Source: an uncultured Spirochaetota bacterium (GTDB taxonomy: Bacteria; Spirochaetota; UBA4802; UBA5550). From it: a DNA stretch of 64,000 bases. Of the stretch, positions 59,394-64,000 are shown one piece after another. Within the stretch, counting starts at the first letter, position 1. Every line of letters begins with the position of its first letter. The notes under the pieces are model-generated. The model saw only the letters and a list, made by a program, of their open reading frames with translations. It had not been told where the DNA came from and made no database searches. The position numbers were made by a program, and so were the translations under genes. The DNA lies in contig CALMRZ010000032.1 of NCBI GenBank assembly GCA_937872225.1, forward strand, positions 1 to 64,000, written 5' to 3'.

Positions 59394-60956
59394 ATGGGTA
59401 ACACCACCGATAATCTGAGCAGAAAAGATTTCCTCAAGCTGACCGCGGCGTCCCTCGCCACCGCTGCCGTTGCCGGTTCCCAGACCGGATGCTCCACGCT
59501 TCAGGGGATGAAGCCGCCGTCAATGGAATCCAAAAAAGGGATGTTTCTGAAGAACTGCAGCATTGTCGATGTCGAGAAAGGCCTCGTCCTCAAGGGAAAA
59601 AGCATCACCATCGTCGACGAAAGGATCGTCAGGATCGACGACGCGAAGAACGCGCCGTCGCCGGACTTCGCGGTCATTGATGCCGACAACCGGTTCGTGA
59701 TCCCGGGCCTGATCGACGCCCACTGCCACTCGACGCTTCCCTGCATCAACGGCACCGACGTGAATCTCCTGAACGACGTGCTCATCCAGCTGGAGAGGAA
59801 CTATGTGCAGCAGATCCACGCGGGGGTGACCACGATCAGGGACACCGGGGCCGCTCCCAAGCTCCTTCCCAAGTACCTGGACAAGATCAGGAACGGGTCC
59901 ATCGCCGGGCCGCGGGTGTGCTACTGCACCAGGTTCATCAACATCGCCAACAGCCATCCCGACATAAATCTCCGGGATGTGAGCGCCTTCGGCGGCATGA
60001 TCCTCGCCTTTACCGGCGACCCGAACTGCAATTTCACCAGTATCGATGACCTGAAGGAAAAGCTCGAACTGAACTACGGGAGCAAACCCAACTTCATAAA
60101 GCTCACCATGGACAACGTTTCCCTCCTGTGCGGCAGGGATAAGCTGGACGCCTATTCCGATGAACACTTCAAGATTATCCTTGAATCGGCGGCGAAGCAT
60201 AACCTGCCGGTGGCCGCCCATGTCCACCACAAGTTCGGATTCGACCGGGCCATCAAGTACGGCATCAACCTCGAACACACCATCTGCGACGCCGTGATAC
60301 CCGACGGCCAGATCGCGCAGATGGCGGCCAAAAAACTGCACATCGTCCCCACCATGCTCTTGGGCCAGCTCCTCTCCCACGAAGAGAGCTACAGCGAGAT
60401 CCCGAAGGAATTCCGGAGCGACTTCATAGACAACGAGCTCAAACTGCGGCGGGAGTTCCTGTATAATTTCGACGAGAAGTACGCGCAGCCGGCCCTTCAC
60501 AGGGTCAACATGGAGCTGCTGAAGAACTACAAAAAATACCCGTGCAGCGAGCTCTACGGCCGCAAGATACTCCTCACCAGGTCCGAGGTCTACCTGGGCA
60601 TCCTGAAATACGGGCCCGGCAATGTCCGCAGGATGAAGCAGGCCGGGGTCCTGATCGGCTGCGGCACCGACGCCGGCGTCGGGTTCTCCTATCACGGCCT
60701 CATCTGGCGGGAAATGGAGATGCTGACGCGCATCGGCTTCACCAACCTCGAGGCGCTCCGCTGCGCCACCATCAACAACGCCAGAATTTTAAGGATGGAC
60801 GACAGCATCGGAACCGTGGCTGCCGGCAAGCTGGGCGACCTGGTGCTCCTCGACAGAGACCCGCTTAAGGACATCACCGCCTGCCGCGAGCCGCTCCTGG
60901 TCATCAAGGGGGGCAGGGTCATGTACCGGTCCCCTGCAGCTGAGCAGACGGGTTAA
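59394..60956 (+). CDS. Exported metal-dependent amidohydrolase lipoprotein
   Basis: This 520-residue protein has an N-terminal Tat-like signal (SRKDFLKLTAASLATAA) with a lipobox ending GSQTGC, so it is probably exported folded and lipid-anchored. The amidohydrolase barrel has metal ligands in DAHCHS, AAHVHHK and the GTDAG aspartate, and a C-terminal DLVLLDRDPL strand typical of imidazolonepropionase-like enzymes. The ATG at 59394 has GGGGG upstream. The substrate is unknown; cyclic amides or dipeptides are common for the group. Confidence 0.82.
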   Translation: MGNTTDNLSRKDFLKLTAASLATAAVAGSQTGCSTLQGMKPPSMESKKGMFLKNCSIVDVEKGLVLKGKSITIVDERIVRIDDAKNAPSPDFAVIDADNRFVIPGLIDAHCHSTLPCINGTDVNLLNDVLIQLERNYVQQIHAGVTTIRDTGAAPKLLPKYLDKIRNGSIAGPRVCYCTRFINIANSHPDINLRDVSAFGGMILAFTGDPNCNFTSIDDLKEKLELNYGSKPNFIKLTMDNVSLLCGRDKLDAYSDEHFKIILESAAKHNLPVAAHVHHKFGFDRAIKYGINLEHTICDAVIPDGQIAQMAAKKLHIVPTMLLGQLLSHEESYSEIPKEFRSDFIDNELKLRREFLYNFDEKYAQPALHRVNMELLKNYKKYPCSELYGRKILLTRSEVYLGILKYGPGNVRRMKQAGVLIGCGTDAGVGFSYHGLIWREMEMLTRIGFTNLEALRCATINNARILRMDDSIGTVAAGKLGDLVLLDRDPLKDITACREPLLVIKGGRVMYRSPAAEQTG

Positions 60957-60967
60957 ACGCTTACCCG

Positions 60968-61837
60968 TTACTTTTTCCTCAGGAGAAACCGGGCGTCGCC
61001 GATGTTGAGGTCGTTCCTTCCGGCGAACTTCTTGTTGATCCGGAAGGGCGGCACCTCGCGGGAGATGGTGTCTTCCCAGAGCAGCTCGAAGCCGCTGGCG
61101 GCAAACATGTCCCGGTACTCCCCGTACCGGACCCTGTTGGTGTAGGTCACGGCCTCATCGGTCAGGAAATGCTCCCAGGTGAAATCGGAGTATTTATAAA
61201 AGAGGAAGGGATTGCCGAAAAAATGGAGCTTGTCCTTGAGGTCGATGACATGGAACATCATGCCGCCGGGGTTGAGCAGCTCGTGCATACGCCGGATGTA
61301 CCGGTCAAGGCCCTTGATGTGGTGGAGCACGGCGATTGAATAAATGAAATCGACTTTCCCGTCAATATCGCATTCGCACAGGTCGCCGGCGATGAAGGTG
61401 ATGCACTCCGGGTTGAGGCAGCAGGTGGCTTCATCCACGTACTCGAACCGCTTCACCCCGTGCTTTGTCTGAAAATAAACGATCTCGTCCTTTATGTAGG
61501 ATTTCTGCCGCGCCGTGTCGGTGTAGCGGGGAAACTTGTCGACCAGGACGACCCCGCTGGCGCCGCTGCGAAGAAAATTATAGGCGTTGATATAGGAATT
61601 GCCGGGGCCCAGCTCGAGGACCCTCTTTCCCTTGATCTTGAATTTATGCTTTTTCAGGGCCCCTGCCATGATCTCGAAATAGCTGTTCAGCGATTCGTAA
61701 TTGCTGCTGTACAGCCGGGGCATGAGGAAATCAACGGCCCGGTAGAACTTCATCCTGCAGTAAAAAAACCGGAAAAGAAAATCGAACCTGCTGATCAGAA
61801 ACCGCACCAGCGGATTTCCTCTTGTGACGGCGCCCAT
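60968..61837 (-). CDS. SAM-dependent methyltransferase
   Basis: This 289-residue class I methyltransferase has the SAM-binding motif VLELGPGNSYINAYNF near residue 76, a second strand GVVLVDKFPR, and motif DFIYSIAVLHHIKGLDRYI with the typical post-motif helix. The acceptor is unknown; small molecules, lipids or sugar derivatives are possible. It is convergent with the amidohydrolase gene and lies 91 bp downstream of thiL on the same strand. Confidence 0.85.
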   Translation of the reverse strand: MGAVTRGNPLVRFLISRFDFLFRFFYCRMKFYRAVDFLMPRLYSSNYESLNSYFEIMAGALKKHKFKIKGKRVLELGPGNSYINAYNFLRSGASGVVLVDKFPRYTDTARQKSYIKDEIVYFQTKHGVKRFEYVDEATCCLNPECITFIAGDLCECDIDGKVDFIYSIAVLHHIKGLDRYIRRMHELLNPGGMMFHVIDLKDKLHFFGNPFLFYKYSDFTWEHFLTDEAVTYTNRVRYGEYRDMFAASGFELLWEDTISREVPPFRINKKFAGRNDLNIGDARFLLRKK

Positions 61838-61928
61838 GGATTACCTTCATCTTTATTGTGCAAACGATACATACCTATCCGGACGAGGAATTCCGTGTCA
61901 ACCATATTATACACTCCCCAATCCATCT

Positions 61929-62894
61929 CTATTCCCTGAAATGGTCATAGCCGCCTTTCAGCTCCAGCCTCTCTCCGTTCCTGCTTATGAAAATTCCCGC
62001 CTCTTTCGGGAGGATCTCCCCCACAACGGTAAAATCGGTGAAATCGTTTTTCAGTGCTCCGATGCTGTCAGGATGGATGGTAAAGACAAGCTCGAAGTCC
62101 TCGCCGCCGTAGAGGGCGTAGAGGCGCGGATCGCCGCCCACGGCACGGGCGGCCTCCACCGTTTGCGAAGAGAGGGGGATCCGATCCCAGTCGATGCGGG
62201 CGCCAGTGACGCTCTCCTCGCAGATATGGACCACTTCGCTCCCGAGACCGTCGCTCACGTCGATCATGGCCCGGGCATGGCGCGCTATCGCCTTCCCTTC
62301 CCGCTCGAGGCGGCATTTCGGCTCAAGGTACCCCGCCAGGTACCCTTCCCTCCTGCCGGCAAGAAGGAGCCGTAAGCCCGCCTCGCTTTTTCCCAGGGTG
62401 CCGGTGACGCAGATGAGGTCTCCCGGACCGGCCTGGGACCGGAGGCGCACCTGATCCCTGTCGACGTCGCCGATCAACGCCAGGTTGAGGACCAGCTCGC
62501 GGCCGTGGGTGGTGTCGCCGCCGACGAGGGCCACGCCGTGCTTCATCGCTGAATCGTAGAGGCCGCGGTAGAATTCGTCCATGAACTCGACCTCGGTGTC
62601 CCGGGTCAGGGCGAGGGATATGAAGGCCCACCGGGGGCTGCCCCCCATGGAGATGATGTCTGACACGTTCACCTCCATGAGCTTCATCCCCACCTGATAC
62701 GGCGTATACCAGTCAAGGGAAAAATGGCTGTTCTCCACCATCATGTCCACGGTGACGAGGAGATATTTATCGGAGGTGTATTCCAGCACGGCGCAGTCGT
62801 CGCCGATGCCCCGGATGATGGCCGGGTCGGGGTGCGATACGCCGGTTACCCTTTTTATGAAGGCGAACTCGCCGCCTATCTCCGATATTTTCAT
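61929..62894 (-). CDS. thiL: Thiamine-monophosphate kinase
   Basis: This 321-residue enzyme phosphorylates thiamine phosphate to ThDP, the last step of thiamine synthesis. It has the PurM/ThiL fold signatures GIGDDCAVLEY, VTVDMMVENSHF, GDTTHGRELVLN, and the glycine-rich VTGTLGKSEAGL, DVSDGLGSEV and YGGEDFELVFT. The start at 62894 gives an ATGA overlap with the thiC stop; the longer frame to 62951 lies inside thiC. ThDP is needed by Xsc and the ThDP enzyme encoded here. Confidence 0.92.
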   Translation of the reverse strand: MKISEIGGEFAFIKRVTGVSHPDPAIIRGIGDDCAVLEYTSDKYLLVTVDMMVENSHFSLDWYTPYQVGMKLMEVNVSDIISMGGSPRWAFISLALTRDTEVEFMDEFYRGLYDSAMKHGVALVGGDTTHGRELVLNLALIGDVDRDQVRLRSQAGPGDLICVTGTLGKSEAGLRLLLAGRREGYLAGYLEPKCRLEREGKAIARHARAMIDVSDGLGSEVVHICEESVTGARIDWDRIPLSSQTVEAARAVGGDPRLYALYGGEDFELVFTIHPDSIGALKNDFTDFTVVGEILPKEAGIFISRNGERLELKGGYDHFRE

Positions 62895-64000
62895 TTGTGA
62901 TACTGCGTCCTGCATTCCCTGTTGATCTTCGCGGAGCAGAAATCGCCGCACATGGTGCAGACGTCCGCCTCGTCATTCCCCGTCTCCTTGCGGACGGCGC
63001 GCGCCTTTTCCGGGTTCATGGAGATGCGGTACATGCTTTCCCAGTCGAGGTTGCTCCGCGCCCGGGACATGGCGTCGTCGCGGTCCCGCGCGCCCGGTAT
63101 CCCCCGGGCTATGTCGGCCGCGTGGGCCGCTATCTTCGAGGCGACCACGCCGTCGATGACGTCCTGTATGTCCGGGAGCCCCAGGTGCTCCTTCGGGGTG
63201 AGATAGCAGAGAAAATCGGCGCCGTAAAAGGCCGCCAGGGCGCCGCCGATGGCCCCGGTGAGGTGGTCGTATCCCGGGGAGCAGTCGGTCACCAGGGGGC
63301 CGAGGACGTAGAAGGGGGCGCCGTCGCAGTACTTCTTCTGCATTTCGATGTTTTCCTTTATAAGGTGGAGGGGCACGTGGCCCGGCCCCTCGATCATGAC
63401 CTGCACGTCCTTGGCCCGCGCCCGCGCCGCCAGCTCGCCCAGGGTCTTCAGCTCTTCGTACTGCGCCCTGTCGCTGGCATCGGCCAGGCACCCGGGGCGG
63501 AGGCCGTCGCCCAGGCTCAGGGTGACGTCATGCTCCCGGGCCATGTCCAGTATCTCGTCGTAGCGGGTGAAGAGGGGGTTCTCCCGGTCATGGTGGAGCA
63601 TCCACTTGATGAGGAAGCTCCCGCCCCGGGACACGACACCCATGATGCGCGAATCGAGGAGCGGCACGCACTTCCTCGTAACGCCGCAGTGGACGGTTAT
63701 GAAATCCACGCCGTCCTCGATGTGGGTCCGGATTGAATCAAGAAAATCGTCCTCGTTGAGGCCTGCCACGTCGGGACAGCGCACGATGGCTTCATATACC
63801 GGGACCGTGCCGACCGGCACCCTCGATTCGGCCACGATCTTCTTCCTCATGGCGCGGATGTCCCCGCCGGTGGAGAGGTCCATCACCGTGTCAGCGCCGT
63901 AGCGCACCGAGGCGGCGAGCTTTTCCAGTTCCATGGCCGGGTCGTTGTTGTACCCCGACGTGCCGATGTTGGCGTTGATCTTTATCTTCAGGCCGCGGCC
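62891..64000 (-). CDS. thiC: Phosphomethylpyrimidine synthase ThiC (5' end cut by window)
   Basis: This radical SAM enzyme converts aminoimidazole ribotide to the thiamine pyrimidine. The frame continues through the window edge: INANIGTSG is encoded just inside base 64000. Diagnostic stretches are GADTVMDLSTGGDI, VMIEGPGHVPLH, LGPLVTDCSPGYDHLTGAIGG, and the C-terminal cluster motif CTMCGDFC. The N-terminus and any upstream riboswitch lie outside. It overlaps thiL by 4 bp, so the two form an operon. Confidence 0.95.
   Translation of the reverse strand, partial: GRGLKIKINANIGTSGYNNDPAMELEKLAASVRYGADTVMDLSTGGDIRAMRKKIVAESRVPVGTVPVYEAIVRCPDVAGLNEDDFLDSIRTHIEDGVDFITVHCGVTRKCVPLLDSRIMGVVSRGGSFLIKWMLHHDRENPLFTRYDEILDMAREHDVTLSLGDGLRPGCLADASDRAQYEELKTLGELAARARAKDVQVMIEGPGHVPLHLIKENIEMQKKYCDGAPFYVLGPLVTDCSPGYDHLTGAIGGALAAFYGADFLCYLTPKEHLGLPDIQDVIDGVVASKIAAHAADIARGIPGARDRDDAMSRARSNLDWESMYRISMNPEKARAVRKETGNDEADVCTMCGDFCSAKINRECRTQYHK

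Noticed and set aside
59520-60695. 391-codon minus-strand frame
   Set aside because: It is antisense to the amidohydrolase, whose metal ligands and signal peptide are plain; no motif is found in the antisense product.
1-64000. CRISPR arrays, rRNA or tRNA genes, complete insertion sequences, riboswitches
   Set aside because: No regularly spaced direct repeats of CRISPR size, no recognisable tRNA or rRNA sequence and no transposase frame were seen; the thiC leader, where a thiamine riboswitch might be, lies outside the window.

Overview
The window is GC-rich, gene-dense DNA from a diderm (Gram-negative-type) bacterium. It encodes an Omp85/TamB pair, TolC, a porin, Dsr/Tmc-type redox modules and multihaem cytochromes, which points to an anaerobic or facultatively anaerobic metabolism. 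The PAS/HATPase and SpoIIE regulators look like those common in Spirochaetota, whereas the DsrK-J-O-P and HdrD/cytochrome b/multihaem sets are typical of Desulfobacterota. I cannot choose between these without a phylogeny. No rRNA, tRNA, CRISPR array or complete insertion sequence was seen.

Region 1 (1-6192, +) is a tightly overlapping electron-transfer operon: DsrK-like (cut by the window edge), DsrJ-like, DsrO-like and DsrP-like, followed by a second HdrD/TmcB-like protein, a NarI/DsrM-like cytochrome b and a hexahaem cytochrome c. Region 2 (6214-15361, -) carries TetR, an SDR, an MFS transporter, a ThDP enzyme, a second SDR, acetate kinase and sulfoacetaldehyde acetyltransferase (Xsc). Xsc splits sulfoacetaldehyde into sulfite and acetyl phosphate, and the acetate kinase encoded 14 bp downstream can turn acetyl phosphate into ATP. 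The sulfite would be a natural electron acceptor for the Dsr system next door. The xsc and SDR promoters share a palindrome, WTGAAT-N3-ATTCAW, so the two units probably answer to one regulator.

Region 3 (15483-28598) is envelope biogenesis and export: a DUF2804 protein, TamB, an Omp85 protein with about seven POTRA repeats, TolC and an RND pump without an adaptor gene. Region 4 (28595-33104) is an acyl-CoA dehydrogenase/TetR/dienoyl-CoA-reductase-like operon. Region 5 (33389-39898) has a B12-radical SAM enzyme, PcnB, a YkvA-like protein, a PiT phosphate transporter and a PAS/HATPase regulator.

Region 6 (40101-58837) is dominated by phosphate-starvation genes: PHP-domain and alkaline-phosphatase remnants, a rhodanese, PhoH, a SpoIIE phosphatase, a PlsC-like acyltransferase plus a GNAT-like protein, PstCA, DUF47, PhoR-PhoB-PhoU-PstB, PstS and a porin. 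At least six promoters carry 11-bp-phased direct repeats of the PHO-box type (TTCAT/TTAAC/TTTAT), always in the orientation of the downstream gene. This regulon appears to include an acyltransferase pair that could make phosphorus-free lipids, and an operon headed by an undescribed 49-residue arginine-rich protein. The phosphatase/PHP locus is broken by an apparent deletion or inversion junction and by a homopolymer frameshift.

Region 7 (59394-64000) has an exported amidohydrolase, a methyltransferase and overlapping thiL and thiC. Thiamine synthesis would supply ThDP for the Region 2 enzymes.
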